Origin: an uncultured Lachnospiraceae bacterium
Lineage (GTDB): Bacteria > Bacillota > Clostridia > Lachnospirales > Lachnospiraceae
Length of the DNA: 6,607 nucleotides
Assembly: GCA_947175775.1 (NCBI GenBank)
Contig: CAMWNY010000146.1
Coordinates: forward strand, 1 to 6,607
Reading direction: 5' to 3'
The notes under the pieces were generated by a model that was given only the letters and a program-made list of their open reading frames with translations, had not been told where the DNA came from and did no database searches. The translations under genes were made by a program, and so were the position numbers. Every line of letters starts with the position of its first letter. The first letter of the stretch is position 1. Shown in pieces: positions 1 through 5,119 of the stretch.

Positions 1-2
1 GT

Positions 3-341
3 CCAGATAATGCCGAAAACACTCCCGAACATAATCGAAGTCCCTAAACCTTTTGCGGCTTTCTCTCCCTCGCCTTTCCCAAGGTTAAGGCTGAAAAAGG
101 CGGCAAGACCGTCACCAAAAAGAGTGGCAATGGCAATCGTAATCGTAGCGATTGGGGCGATAATGTTCGTGGCTCCGTTCCCCAAAAATCCTACGCCCTG
201 ACCGATAAAAATCTGGTCTACCATGTTGTAAAGGGAATTGATAATCAAAGCTATGATACTGGGAACGGCATAGCTTGTAAGTAGTTTTCCGATTTTTTCA
301 TAACCAAGTGGATTGGCTGTCGTCTGTGTGTCATTCATCAT
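3..341 (-). CDS. MATE family multidrug efflux transporter, N-terminal part (cut by window edge)
   Basis: This is the first 113 codons of a multidrug and toxin extrusion (MATE) transporter, an inner-membrane cation antiporter that exports drugs. The frame stays open to the window edge; about 340 residues would be missing for a usual MATE length near 450. The N-terminus (MMNDTQTTANPLGYEKIGKL) leads into TM1 at about residues 21-46, which holds the family signature YNMVDQIFIG with the conserved Asp42. Then follow GNGATN (55-60), a second hydrophobic helix (about 58-76) and the GDGLAAFFSLNLGKG loop. The start is set by AAAGGAGG with a 5-8 base spacer to two tandem ATGs (341 and 338); either could be used. 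The gene lies downstream of a MarR repressor, and a TTAGAATTCTAA palindrome overlaps its likely -10 region. The arrangement resembles mepR-mepA. Family call is secure; substrate is unknown. Confidence 0.9.
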   Translation of the reverse strand, partial: MMNDTQTTANPLGYEKIGKLLTSYAVPSIIALIINSLYNMVDQIFIGQGVGFLGNGATNIIAPIATITIAIATLFGDGLAAFFSLNLGKGEGEKAAKGLGTSIMFGSVFGIIW

Positions 342-351
342 CGTGTCCTCC

Positions 352-373
352 TTTAATTAGAATTCTAAGTATA
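352..373 (-). repeat. operator block repeat, copy 1 (22 identical bases)
   Basis: This 22-base stretch is identical to 450-471 and has the same orientation. In minus-strand order it contains TATACT, the TTAGAATTCTAA palindrome and a short A/T tract leading into an AGGAGG ribosome site. Both copies therefore place a -10-like box, an operator and an RBS in the same order. That suggests a duplicated regulatory block rather than two sites that arose independently. Confidence 0.7.
357..368. promoter_or_regulatory. MarR operator site 1, upstream of the MATE gene
   Basis: Perfect 12-base palindrome TTAGAATTCTAA, 16 bases upstream of the first MATE ATG. On the minus strand a TATACT (368-373) overlaps its edge and could be the -10 of a pump promoter, although no good -35 is visible 16-18 bases further up. 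Bound repressor would cover both the -10 and the start of the message. The same palindrome occurs at the marR promoter, so MarR is the natural ligand. Binding is inferred from position and repetition. Confidence 0.65.
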
Positions 374-389
374 AAGGTAAAAAATAGAT

Positions 390-431
390 TCAGCGAATTA
401 ACGAAAAAATTGTTGTGGGTGGTAATCTCAT
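390..431 (-). CDS. possible 13-codon leader peptide between marR and the MATE gene
   Basis: Minus-strand ORF MRLPPTTIFSLIR followed by TGA. It has a ribosome site as strong as those of the real genes (AAAGGAGG, then ATTTCAT, then ATG) and follows its own operator copy at 455-466. It ends about 50 bases before the MATE start. The peptide resembles no family I know. It could be a translated leader, or the leftover 5' end of a deleted gene that was once under the same operator. The second reading fits the duplicated operator/RBS block as well as the first. Translation is plausible because of the RBS, but function is unsupported. Confidence 0.35.
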   Translation of the reverse strand: MRLPPTTIFSLIR

Positions 432-449
432 ATGAAATCCTCCTTTCCT

Positions 450-471
450 TTTAATTAGAATTCTAAGTATA
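450..471 (-). repeat. operator block repeat, copy 2 (22 identical bases)
   Basis: Second copy of the block at 352-373, with 98 bases between equivalent positions. It lies between the marR stop codon and the 13-codon ORF. Eighteen of its bases also match the marR upstream site (932-949) in the opposite orientation. Confidence 0.7.
455..466. promoter_or_regulatory. MarR operator site 2, between marR and the leader ORF
   Basis: Second perfect TTAGAATTCTAA palindrome, about 20 bases downstream of the marR stop codon. A TATACT -10-like box (466-471, minus strand) abuts it, with no convincing -35. With sites 1 and 3 it gives three operators for one repressor. It may allow cooperative repression of the pump or control an internal promoter. 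Confidence 0.6.
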
Positions 472-486
472 TAGGCAAAAGAATAC

Positions 487-915
487 CTATTTTGTATTCT
501 CCGTCATTTGCAGAATGACCTTTTCAAAGACTTCCAAATCATCTTCGGATATACCGGCAAACATACTGTGCATATACTCATTGACACGGCTTGTAATATC
601 GTCCTTTATTGCAAGTGTCTGTTCCGTCAATACAAGTTTTTTATAACGTCTGTCGCTGTCCAAACTTTCCCGGCGCAAATAGCCATTGCGCTCCAGATTG
701 CTGATAAGGCTTGTGACAGAAGAACCCTTAATCTCTAAAAACTCTTCTATATCTTTCGGGAATATGTCCCTTGCTTCAGATTCAACGATAATATAGTGCA
801 GAATAAGACCTTGAATACTGGTTATCTGCGTACCTGTGAAAAAACTTGAAAAGTATCTCAACATTCGCCGATTCAATTTGTCATATTTTTCCATTAGCTT
901 TTTTTCGTCCCTCAT
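487..915 (-). CDS. MarR family winged-helix transcriptional repressor
   Basis: A 142-residue protein of normal MarR length (about 140-150). MarR proteins are cytoplasmic dimers that bind palindromic operators and usually release DNA when a drug or phenolic ligand binds. Residues about 8-45 form the N-terminal helices. The helix-turn-helix covers about 52-80, with recognition helix near GSSVTSLISNLERNGYL, and the wing is at about 83-97 with the hallmark DSDRRYKKLVLTE. The C-terminal helices (about 100-140) return to the dimer interface. The ATG at 915 has only a weak G-rich ribosome site (AGGGGC/AGGGCG), far poorer than the MATE RBS, so the repressor may be made at low level. A sigma-A-like promoter (959-987) with an operator at its start site suggests autorepression. 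The MATE gene downstream is the probable target, as in mepR-mepA. Confidence 0.9.
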   Translation of the reverse strand: MRDEKKLMEKYDKLNRRMLRYFSSFFTGTQITSIQGLILHYIIVESEARDIFPKDIEEFLEIKGSSVTSLISNLERNGYLRRESLDSDRRYKKLVLTEQTLAIKDDITSRVNEYMHSMFAGISEDDLEVFEKVILQMTENTK

Positions 916-934
916 GCTATCGCCCTGCCCCTAC

Positions 935-946
935 TTAGAATTCTAA
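935..946. promoter_or_regulatory. MarR operator site 3, at the marR transcription start
   Basis: Third perfect TTAGAATTCTAA palindrome, 12-23 bases downstream of the marR -10 box, so it covers the expected transcription start and early message. Eighteen bases here (932-949) match the other two sites in inverted orientation. A further GAATTC (953-958) sits 15 bases away, centre to centre, between the operator and the -10. It may be a degenerate second site. Confidence 0.65.
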
Positions 947-958
947 TTACAAGAATTC

Positions 959-987
959 ATTTTACTGCTACACATCTCAGTTGTCAA
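959..987 (-). promoter_or_regulatory. sigma-A-type promoter of marR
   Basis: On the minus strand a consensus -35 TTGACA (982-987) is followed by a 17-base spacer and a -10 TAAAAT (959-964). This is the best promoter match in the window. Transcription would start near 952 and give a leader of about 37 bases before the marR ATG, passing through operator site 3. Confidence 0.75.
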
Positions 988-1036
988 GTGCCCGAGAAAA
1001 GTTTATACCATTTTCATAAATGACGGAAAGAATTTT

Positions 1037-1396
1037 TTATAACTTTGGTAAAGCTGCCCCGTGTGGCATTGTGGGACATACGGGGTATTTTAGAGGGTTT
1101 AGGATTCCTCCCTTTTTTTCCATAATAATACGCAAAACTTCCCTGTAGCTGTCATTCACACGATAAAATGCCTTATACTTTTTAAAACTAACTGCATAAA
1201 AACCGGTAAAAGGCCCTCTGTATACAAGCGGTATTCCGGAACGCGGAAACCGTTTTTTCTTCTCTATCCCATCTATAAAATCATTCACATACTTGTCAGC
1301 GACATCAGGCTCTTTTGATACTTCATACATATCATCCCATACTGCATCCATATCGCCCATTGCCTCCGGTGTATAACGGATCTTATATTTTGTCAT
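1037..1396 (-). CDS. RelE/ParE family toxin with an atypical C-terminal tail
   Basis: A 119-residue type II toxin. The family folds as a small RNase-like barrel and acts either as a ribosome-dependent mRNA nuclease (RelE) or a gyrase poison (ParE); the sequence does not decide which. The body (1-94) is typical: an N-terminal strand KIRYTPEAMGDMDAVW, an interior helix around YVNDFIDGIEKKKRFP, then FTGFYAVSFKKYKAFYRVN and REVLRIIMEK. In relatives that last strand usually runs into a short xDYxxxLF-like end. Here it continues with about 25 unrelated residues rich in Gly/Pro, starting at a run of seven A bases and containing an imperfect palindrome (1057-1085). This looks like a frameshift or repeat insertion at the 3' end, so activity is uncertain. 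The gene overlaps the antitoxin stop by ATGA, and its RBS (AAGGAA) lies inside the antitoxin gene. Confidence 0.85.
   Translation of the reverse strand: MTKYKIRYTPEAMGDMDAVWDDMYEVSKEPDVADKYVNDFIDGIEKKKRFPRSGIPLVYRGPFTGFYAVSFKKYKAFYRVNDSYREVLRIIMEKKGGILNPLKYPVCPTMPHGAALPKL
1057..1085. repeat. imperfect palindrome within the toxin 3' end
   Basis: Inverted arms CCCCGTGTG (1057-1065) and CATACGGGG (1077-1085) surround an 11-base loop. A plus-strand RNA would form nine pairs with one G-U; a minus-strand RNA would have one A-C mismatch. No T-run follows on the minus strand, so it is a poor terminator for the toxin transcript. It encodes part of the odd toxin tail (KYPVCPTMPHG). The compact GC-rich arms in an AT-rich setting suggest a dispersed repeat, but there is no second copy in this window to prove it. 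Confidence 0.5.
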
Positions 1397-1662
1397 CTGT
1401 CATTCCTTCTGTTTTTAAAGTGGCTGCGGAAATCATCCTCTGAAATCCATCCTCCTTCTTCCGCGGAACGGATGCCCGCATTCAGTTCACACATCAGCTG
1501 AATCATGGCTTCTGCTTTCTGGAAATTTTCCTCATCTTTCATATCACGAATACTATATGCTCCATGTCCATTCCTTGTTAAATATACAGGCAATCCGGCA
1601 GATACTTTTTCTAAAACGCTGCCGTAATTTCTTAAATCTGAAACTGATGCGATTGTTGGCAT
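1393..1662 (-). CDS. Phd/YefM family antitoxin
   Basis: An 89-residue antitoxin expected to bind and neutralise the toxin encoded immediately downstream, and to repress its own operon with it. The N-terminal Phd/YefM DNA-binding fold is clear in residues 1-45: IASVSDLRNYGSVLEKV, then PVYLTRNGHGAYSIRDM, the typical strand-turn pattern with the Asn-Gly turn. The C-terminal half (46-89) is helical and charged and ends in GGWISEDDFRSHFKNRR, as expected for the toxin-wrapping tail. The ATG at 1662 is preceded by AAAGGATG. The ATGA overlap with the toxin gene gives translational coupling, with antitoxin first as usual for this class. Direct repeats flank the likely promoter upstream. Confidence 0.88.
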   Translation of the reverse strand: MPTIASVSDLRNYGSVLEKVSAGLPVYLTRNGHGAYSIRDMKDEENFQKAEAMIQLMCELNAGIRSAEEGGWISEDDFRSHFKNRRNDR

Positions 1663-1675
1663 ATATACACATCCT

Positions 1676-1689
1676 TTCGATGAATTTAT
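1676..1689. repeat. direct repeat of the toxin-antitoxin promoter, copy 1
   Basis: TTCGATGAATTTAT, identical to 1732-1745. This copy lies just upstream of the antitoxin RBS, downstream of the tentative -10. It is a candidate binding site for the antitoxin or the toxin-antitoxin complex. Confidence 0.5.
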
Positions 1690-1694
1690 AAAAA

Positions 1695-1724
1695 TATCAA
1701 AACATAGCCTATCCCTTTCTTCAA
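1695..1724 (-). promoter_or_regulatory. tentative toxin-antitoxin promoter
   Basis: On the minus strand TTGAAG (1719-1724) and TTGATA (1695-1700) are separated by 18 bases. Each matches consensus only partly, and the region is AT-rich enough for other -10 choices. Support comes mainly from its position between two identical 14-base repeats, as expected for an autoregulated toxin-antitoxin operon. Confidence 0.35.
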
Positions 1725-1731
1725 CAGATTA

Positions 1732-1745
1732 TTCGATGAATTTAT
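1732..1745. repeat. direct repeat of the toxin-antitoxin promoter, copy 2
   Basis: Second copy of TTCGATGAATTTAT, 56 bases (a little over five helical turns) from the first. It sits just upstream of the tentative -35, so the pair brackets the promoter. The spacing would place both copies on about the same DNA face. Confidence 0.5.
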
Positions 1746-1776
1746 CGTAACTTTTTAAAATATGATCCTATATTGT

Positions 1777-2268
1777 TTACCATTCCCCATAAAACCATAG
1801 CACAGATTTTATCGTTGTTCCCCTCTCAATAATCGTTTCTATATATCCCTTTTCGACAAAATCCGTTTCTATATTTCTGCTTTTCAACAATGAGATTTCG
1901 TTGTTCTCAATCTCATCCCATCTTTGTTCTTGTCCTTTTCTATCCCAAAATCCCTTATAGTAATCCTGACTGTAAAAAATTATGATTTGGGAATTCCACA
2001 GATGTGGACAGGCAACAAGTGCAACGACCTTGCAAAAGGGTAATTCCTGCGGTTTGGTTTGCATCAATTCAGCAGTCTTCTCCAGCCATTTTTTGATAAA
2101 CAGCGTCTTTATTTTCCGCGAAGTTTTGGGCGATTCAATCCAAGGCAAACTTGGAACAAGAAAATGTTCAAATTCGAACATATGTTCTCGAAACGGTACC
2201 CATTGTTCAATCCTATTGCATAACACTCTTATTTTACGTTTTTGTCCTCTTTGTTTTTTGCGGTTCAT
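1777..2268 (-). CDS. DUF3916-like protein of unknown function
   Basis: A 163-residue soluble protein with no signal peptide or membrane segment. By recall it resembles DUF3916: a basic N-terminus with RGQKRKIRVL, an early aromatic stretch ending in LPWIESPKTSRKIK, a central hydrophobic VVALVACPHLWNSQIIIF, then DYYKGFWDRKG and a terminal LWFYGEW. No catalytic motif is obvious; the many Trp and aromatic residues suggest a compact alpha/beta domain. The start at 2268 has GGAG seven bases upstream. The gene sits alone, about 130 bases after the kinase and 114 bases before the antitoxin. Base composition is AT-rich like the toxin-antitoxin genes and unlike the two-component genes. The family name is from memory, not a search; function is not known to me. 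Confidence 0.65.
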   Translation of the reverse strand: MNRKKQRGQKRKIRVLCNRIEQWVPFREHMFEFEHFLVPSLPWIESPKTSRKIKTLFIKKWLEKTAELMQTKPQELPFCKVVALVACPHLWNSQIIIFYSQDYYKGFWDRKGQEQRWDEIENNEISLLKSRNIETDFVEKGYIETIIERGTTIKSVLWFYGEW

Positions 2269-2398
2269 GTCGTTCTCCGTCCTTAATCATTCTTTCGGCT
2301 ATTGCCCTGTCTGTTTTGTATGCAACCATTTTCATTCGTTAAAGCGACAGCCCCTGATTATTTCCGTTGCTGCTCCTTTGGTCGAGGAAAAACGCAGG
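2269..2398. other. intergenic region between the kinase and the DUF3916-like gene
   Basis: A 130-base gap. No clear intrinsic terminator for the two-component genes and no good promoter for the downstream gene is visible. On the minus strand it contains CAGGGGCTGTCGCTTT (about 2341-2356), reminiscent of the ends of some insertion sequences, but no partner repeat exists in the window. A 33-codon ORF (2234-2335, minus) starts here and overlaps the next gene, with no good ribosome site; I do not call it. Confidence 0.4.
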
Positions 2399-3679
2399 CT
2401 ATAAAATAACGCGAAAACGGATTGCTTTTTTGCCTGCGCGTTCCGCCTTGATTTTTCCGCCGTGTGCCTCCGCGACTGCCTGTGCCATTGACAGACCGAT
2501 ACCTGTTCCTCCTGTACAGGCGCAGCGGGATTCGTCCACACGGTAGAAGCGGTCAAACAGCCGGTCCAAATCCGCCTCGTCCGGCAGGTCACAGGTATTA
2601 AACACTTCGATGCACACTTTCCGCCGTTTGCGGTATATATCCAAACGGATTTCTCCGTCTGCATCCGAATATTTCACGGCATTGTCAAGCAGAATGGACA
2701 GCATCTGTTGTATCGAAGCACAGTCGCCGTACAAAGTCAGCTTCTCTTCAATCGACTGGTGATAGCTTTTCCCCTCCGCATTTGCAAGCACTGCAAACGG
2801 TTCTGCGGTTTCCCACGCCGCGTCGCTTAGGGAAAATGTACTTTTTTCGGGAAACGGCAGTTCCTCGTCCAATCTTGACAGCGTCACAAGCTCTCCCACA
2901 AGGCGGGTAAGGCGCGCCGTCTGCTTTTGGATATTGGAAATCCACACATCATCCTCATGCTCCATCGCCGCAATATCGGCGCTTGCCGCAATGGAAGTGA
3001 TTGGCGTCTTGAGCTCATGACCCGCGTCCGTAATAAAGCGTTTCTGCCGCTCGATGTTCTTTGCATAAGGTCTGATTGCATAGCGTGAAAAAAATACGAC
3101 CAGTAAAAAAACCACCAAAATACTGAAAAATCCGATTGCAGCGGAAATCAGAAACAGGTTTTTCATAAACTGAAGCTGTTGCGACACATTTAAAAACAAA
3201 ACGGTACTTCCGGTTTCATTGGTACTGACATGATAGCGGTAATCACCGTAATATCCCTTCTCTTTTCCTTTTGATAAAATCGCCTGCGCATACGCTTTTG
3301 CGGTTTCCTCGTCTATGGAATAAATATAATCCTTGGAAATCATCTCAAAATTCCCTTTAACATCGCGGTGTACGGCAAAAAAACGCGTCATAAATGGCGC
3401 TTCCGGTCCGCGTCCGCCCGCGGGCATTCTGTCAAACGGCGGGGACTCCTGTTTGGAGTGCCGCGGCGCTCTCTGTTCCTGTCTGCGCTCCCCCTGCTCA
3501 TGTTCCCGCTGCGTATGTGCATTCTGTTCATATTCCAAAAGGCTGACTGCCAAATCATCTTGCATGGACGTCGTCCGGTGATAATTGGCAATATTAATTC
3601 CCACCACCAAAACAAGCATAACCGTCCCAAACGCCGCCATCGCCGCCAAAATGAAACGCCGCTGCATTTTTTTGAGCAT
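2399..3679 (-). CDS. sensor histidine kinase, membrane-bound
   Basis: A 426-residue class I histidine kinase. It senses a signal outside the membrane, autophosphorylates and passes phosphate to the response regulator encoded just upstream. TM1 is at about 9-32 and TM2 at about 174-198, leaving a roughly 140-residue external sensor. The sensor begins with a low-complexity Q/E/R/H-rich stretch (about 51-78) and a Pro/Gly-rich part (79-96). The H-box FITDAGHELKTPITSI gives phospho-acceptor His221; no full HAMP domain is evident after TM2. The ATPase has the N-box DNAVKYS (Asn333), the F-box DRFYRVDESR (376-385) and the G2-box GTGIGLSMAQAV (391-402), so it appears intact. The start at 3679 has AGGAAGGA upstream, 20 bases after the regulator stop, so the two genes are cotranscribed. 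The signal is unknown; the external domain matches nothing I recognise. Confidence 0.93.
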   Translation of the reverse strand: MLKKMQRRFILAAMAAFGTVMLVLVVGINIANYHRTTSMQDDLAVSLLEYEQNAHTQREHEQGERRQEQRAPRHSKQESPPFDRMPAGGRGPEAPFMTRFFAVHRDVKGNFEMISKDYIYSIDEETAKAYAQAILSKGKEKGYYGDYRYHVSTNETGSTVLFLNVSQQLQFMKNLFLISAAIGFFSILVVFLLVVFFSRYAIRPYAKNIERQKRFITDAGHELKTPITSIAASADIAAMEHEDDVWISNIQKQTARLTRLVGELVTLSRLDEELPFPEKSTFSLSDAAWETAEPFAVLANAEGKSYHQSIEEKLTLYGDCASIQQMLSILLDNAVKYSDADGEIRLDIYRKRRKVCIEVFNTCDLPDEADLDRLFDRFYRVDESRCACTGGTGIGLSMAQAVAEAHGGKIKAERAGKKAIRFRVIL

Positions 3680-3699
3680 ATTAGTCCTTCCTCCCCCGT

Positions 3700-4374
3700 T
3701 TATTCCAACGTCTCTAACGAATATCCAGCGCCGCGCACCGTACGGATTTCTACATTGCCCTGAATCTGTTTCAGCTTTTTACGCACAAATCCGATGTACG
3801 TCCAAACAACGCTGATGTCCGCCTCGCAATCCTGCCCCCAAATCTTGTCCATCAGGTGATTTGTGGAAAAGACGAAATGCGGATGCCGCCAAAACAGTTC
3901 CGCGAGCTGGAATTCCTTATTATTTAAGCGAACGCTTTTCGAATTGCAAAGCAGTTCATACCGGTTACAGTCCAGCGCCACGTCCCCAAAGGACAAAATC
4001 TGATCCGTATAATCCGCGTTTCTGCGGGAAAGCGCCTTCACCCGCGCAATAAATTCTCTGCTCGCAAAGGGTTTCGGAAGATAGTCGTCCGCCCCTGCGT
4101 CCAACCCCGCTACCCGGTCCTCAATCTCCGCCTTTGCCGTCAGCATCAGAACCGGAACGCCCGACCTGCTTTTCCTGATTTGGCGCAAAACCTCCAAACC
4201 GTTGACCTTTGGCATCATAATATCCAGCACAATCACGTCATACGCCGCACACGCAAAACAATCCAAGGCATCCGCGCCGTTATGGACAATGTCTACGGAA
4301 AACTTATTTTTTTCGAGCAGAAACTGCAGCGCCTTTGCAAGCTCAACCTCGTCCTCGGCTATTAAAATCCGCAT
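3700..4374 (-). CDS. OmpR/PhoB family response regulator
   Basis: A 224-residue DNA-binding response regulator. The receiver domain (1-118) has acidic residues Glu7-Asp8, phospho-acceptor Asp51 in VIVLDIMMPKVNG, switch Thr79 in LMLTAK and Lys101 in the KPF motif, so all phosphorylation residues are present. The C-terminal winged helix (about 128-222) has the usual LNNKEFQLAELF start, ADISVVWTYIGFVRKKL recognition region and RTVRGAGYSL wing. The ATG at 4374 has GGAGG 6 bases upstream. It starts 25 bases after the metallopeptidase stop, too little for a full promoter. It is therefore either read through from the restriction/peptidase genes or driven from inside the peptidase gene. The histidine kinase follows after 20 bases. 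Target genes are not apparent here. Confidence 0.95.
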   Translation of the reverse strand: MRILIAEDEVELAKALQFLLEKNKFSVDIVHNGADALDCFACAAYDVIVLDIMMPKVNGLEVLRQIRKSRSGVPVLMLTAKAEIEDRVAGLDAGADDYLPKPFASREFIARVKALSRRNADYTDQILSFGDVALDCNRYELLCNSKSVRLNNKEFQLAELFWRHPHFVFSTNHLMDKIWGQDCEADISVVWTYIGFVRKKLKQIQGNVEIRTVRGAGYSLETLE

Positions 4375-4399
4375 CGCTATCCTCCATTTCTACTGTTTA

Positions 4400-5119
4400 T
4401 TATGGTTCCAATCCTTTCCTGCGTTCTTTCCAGTCCGGCATCATCATTGTCACAAAATTCCAAAAATCTTTGGAATGATTGGGGTGAATGAAATGCACAA
4501 ACTCGTGCAGCACAACATATTCAATAGCGGCTCTCGGCGCCTCAATCAGGCGGCTGTTTAATGTGATAATGCCCTTCTTGGGCTGACAGGAACCCCATCT
4601 TGACTTCATGGTTCTGATTTTGAGCGTTGGGAATGGGACATCGTATTTTTTGAACGCTGCATACGTTTGCAAAATCAATTCTTCAAATACCGCCGTCTGA
4701 TATTCCTTTAGCCATCTTGTCATCAGGATTTCTTTGCGGCGGAAATTTTGCTTGTCCTTCACTCTTAAAATTATGTAAACTCCGTCTGAGCAGACCTCCT
4801 CGTTCGGCGTCTCCTCCACTTTTAGTCTAAGGCTTTTGCCGAGTAACGTATAGCTTTCACCACTGACATATTGCTTTGGAATTTGCGGGTGTAAGGCTCT
4901 TTGCTCCTCGTATTTTGCAAGCGCGGATAAAATAAAGTCCTGATTTTTTCGGATAAAATCGTCAATAAATGTGACCGGAACGCGGGGAGACGCCGATACC
5001 AGCACGCTGCCGTCCTGTTTGATTCTTAAATTAACGTTTTTGACTTTTTTCCTTGTAAGCAGATAGGTAATCACGCCCTGTCCGCAGGGGACTTGGCGTT
5101 GTTGTGGTTTTGCTGTCAT
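4400..5119 (-). CDS. YgjP/DUF45-family M48-like zinc metallopeptidase
   Basis: A 239-residue predicted cytoplasmic zinc protease of the YgjP-like (DUF45, WLM-related) family, of normal length. The N-terminal beta-rich part has KKVKNVNLRIKQDGSVLVSASP (23-44). The catalytic domain carries the family mark RWGSC (174-178) and the zinc site HEFVH (205-209), with His215 in PNHSKDFW as the likely third ligand and Glu206 as catalytic base. No signal peptide or membrane helix is seen. Its ATG overlaps the hsdR stop by one base (TAATG), so translation is probably coupled. Members of this family often sit next to type I restriction genes, but their role there is not established to my knowledge. The response regulator follows 25 bases later. 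Active-site residues are intact. Confidence 0.9.
   Translation of the reverse strand: MTAKPQQRQVPCGQGVITYLLTRKKVKNVNLRIKQDGSVLVSASPRVPVTFIDDFIRKNQDFILSALAKYEEQRALHPQIPKQYVSGESYTLLGKSLRLKVEETPNEEVCSDGVYIILRVKDKQNFRRKEILMTRWLKEYQTAVFEELILQTYAAFKKYDVPFPTLKIRTMKSRWGSCQPKKGIITLNSRLIEAPRAAIEYVVLHEFVHFIHPNHSKDFWNFVTMMMPDWKERRKGLEP

Noticed and set aside
10..201. Plus-strand open frame opposite the MATE gene
   Set aside because: It is antisense to clear MATE coding sequence, has no ribosome site and its product resembles nothing.
465..495. ATAGG/CCTAT inverted pair after the marR stop as a terminator
   Set aside because: Only five AT-rich pairs with a ten-base loop and no following T-run; too weak, and it would cut off the pump gene.
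1057..1085. Hairpin as an intrinsic terminator for the toxin operon
   Set aside because: On the transcribed minus strand the arms are followed by CAGCTTTACC rather than a T-run, and the hairpin lies inside the toxin frame.
2234..2335. 33-codon minus-strand ORF beginning MKMVAYKTDRAIAER before the DUF3916-like gene
   Set aside because: The product looks plausible but there is no ribosome site, a stop lies just upstream, and it overlaps the next gene by 35 bases. It could be real, but the evidence is too thin to call.
1982..2404. Plus-strand open frame of 140 codons across the DUF3916-like gene
   Set aside because: It overlaps a better-supported minus-strand gene with a proper RBS and recognisable protein; its product is low-quality and Cys/Ser-rich, as expected of an antisense shadow.
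2332..2664. Minus-strand frame overlapping the kinase 3' end
   Set aside because: It is out of frame with the intact kinase ATPase domain and carries no recognisable motif.
3368..3763. Plus-strand open frame opposite the kinase 5' end and the regulator 3' end
   Set aside because: It spans two convincing minus-strand genes and arises from their GC-rich codons; it has no RBS or domain.
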